This document shows positions 63,294 to 64,000 of a DNA stretch of 64,000 nucleotides, in pieces. The notes below the pieces were generated by a model, which worked only from the letters and a program-made list of their open reading frames with translations, was not told the DNA's origin and ran no database searches. The position numbers were made by a program, and so were the translations under genes. The first letter of the stretch is position 1. Every line of letters starts with the position of its first letter. Source of the stretch: Ornithinimicrobium tianjinense (GTDB lineage Bacteria; Actinomycetota; Actinomycetes; Actinomycetales; Dermatophilaceae); NCBI RefSeq assembly GCF_014636495.1, contig NZ_BMEM01000003.1:310001-374000 (forward strand), written 5' to 3'.

Positions 63294-64000
63294 CTAGGTC
63301 CGAGGTCCGACAACCTCCACCGGAACAGCGTCTCGGCTGAGCGCCCGCGGCCGCACCGGGACCTCGTCCCACCCGGCCAGGTCCTCGGGGCGGTGGCTGA
63401 CCATGACGTGGGTCCGTCGCCGCTCCGGGTCGGCTGCGAGGAGCCCACCCAGCGCCCGTCCGGCGGTGGCGTCGTCCAGGTGCGCGGCCGGCTCGTCGAG
63501 GAGCAGGACCGGTCGACCGGACAGGAGCGCCCGGGCCATCGACAGGCGGGCGCGTTCGCCCCCGGACAGACCGGTCAGCCGCGTGTCCAGCCCGTCCGGC
63601 AGCGTGCGGAGCCACCAGCCCAGGTCGACCGCCTTGAGCGCCGCGACGATCTGCGCGTCGTTCGCGTCCGGCCGGGCGAGCGTGAGGTTGGCGCGGACGG
63701 TCCCTGCGAACGCGTGGGGCTCGTCGTCCACCAGCGCCAGCCCGGCGCGCACCGCGTCGACATCGAGGTCGCGCGCGTCGGTGCCGGACACGGCATACCG
63801 GCCGGCGAGGGGGTCGAGGTGCCGCGCGAGCACCGCGAGGGCGGTCGACTTGCCGACCCCGTTGGGCCCGGTCAGGGCGACGCGGCTGCCCGCCGGCAGG
63901 TGCAGGTCGAGTCCCGTCAGGGCCGGGGTATGCCGTGCGCTGCCCGGCTCCCACGTCGCCGAGACCGCGTCGAGGTCGAGCGCCGGGGTGCCGGGCTCCG
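63294..64000 (-). CDS. CydC-like ABC exporter subunit, C-terminal ATPase part (5' end outside window)
   Basis: About 235 residues visible, frame open to the window edge. Walker A GPNGVGKST, then AFAGTVRANLTLARPDAND, signature LSGGERARLSMARAL and Walker B VLLLDEPAAHLD. The pattern of the ATPase half of CydC, which with CydD exports thiols needed for cytochrome bd assembly. The membrane half lies outside the window, so CydC rather than another exporter is a judgement from the sequence style. Confidence 0.75.
   Translation of the reverse strand, partial: EPGTPALDLDAVSATWEPGSARHTPALTGLDLHLPAGSRVALTGPNGVGKSTALAVLARHLDPLAGRYAVSGTDARDLDVDAVRAGLALVDDEPHAFAGTVRANLTLARPDANDAQIVAALKAVDLGWWLRTLPDGLDTRLTGLSGGERARLSMARALLSGRPVLLLDEPAAHLDDATAGRALGGLLAADPERRRTHVMVSHRPEDLAGWDEVPVRPRALSRDAVPVEVVGPRT

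Overview
The window is 64 kb of very GC-rich actinobacterial chromosome with dense, compact genes, many ATGA/GTGA start-stop overlaps and frequent leaderless-type starts (TAnnnT 6-8 nt before ATG/GTG). The gene styles (LAL and XRE regulators, CsoR-CopZ-CopA, a class F sortase, DUF-type actinobacterial proteins) fit a Micrococcales organism, perhaps of the Intrasporangiaceae/Ornithinimicrobiaceae type. That placement is inference; no rRNA gene is present. No tRNA, rRNA, CRISPR array, transposase or prophage was seen.

Layout. 0-12.3 kb holds the most unusual region: two divergent gene sets centred on two CHAT (caspase-like) proteases. Leftwards run an SPFH membrane protein with a small membrane partner, an HTH protein fused to membrane helices, a membrane-anchored CHAT protease with an extracytoplasmic CBM9-like domain, an AlkD-like DNA glycosylase, an Imm5-like/Arr ADP-ribosyltransferase fusion and a SEC-C protein. 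Rightwards run a second CHAT protease, a lipase-like alpha/beta hydrolase and a purine permease. A ~48-bp repeat lies upstream of both CHAT genes. I propose this as the candidate undescribed system: a sensor/protease pair with a hydrolase as likely effector.

12.7-16 kb: a DUF3806-type protein, a TrkA-linked ion channel with its DUF6394-type neighbour, and a SprT-like protease. 16-21.7 kb: an ATPase-less alpha-glucoside-type ABC importer with amylosucrase. 21.7-24.1 kb: several palindromes and repeats, then a class F sortase between two paralogous surface proteins. 24.2-25.8 kb: a MurE-like ligase. 25.9-32.7 kb: a coupled 51-aa ORF and LAL regulator, a secreted subtilisin with an XRE regulator, and a RibD-like reductase. 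32.8-45.4 kb: housekeeping genes (HIBCH-like hydrolase, glycosyltransferase, lipid kinase, serS) and a two-component system followed by an ABC-2 exporter.

45.4-54 kb: a catabolic cluster with an AcoR-type activator divergent from an alcohol dehydrogenase and a GlpSTPQV-like importer with two ATPases. 54-57 kb: a HAD phosphatase, a TrmH methyltransferase and a VOC protein. 57-60.1 kb: the copper operon csoR-copZ-copA with its CsoR operator and a 22-bp tandem repeat array. 60.1-61.4 kb: a shortened VapC-like ORF with a 35-aa upstream ORF, and a secreted ribonuclease with barstar coupled to purB. The right end carries a small membrane protein and the C-terminal part of a CydC-like transporter.

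Throughout the window a short word, TATG(C/G)CG, recurs far more often than base composition predicts. It occurs on both strands and forces rare codons inside genes, so it looks like a chromosome-wide iterated DNA element. Four further families of short palindromic or direct repeats occupy the intergenic regions.
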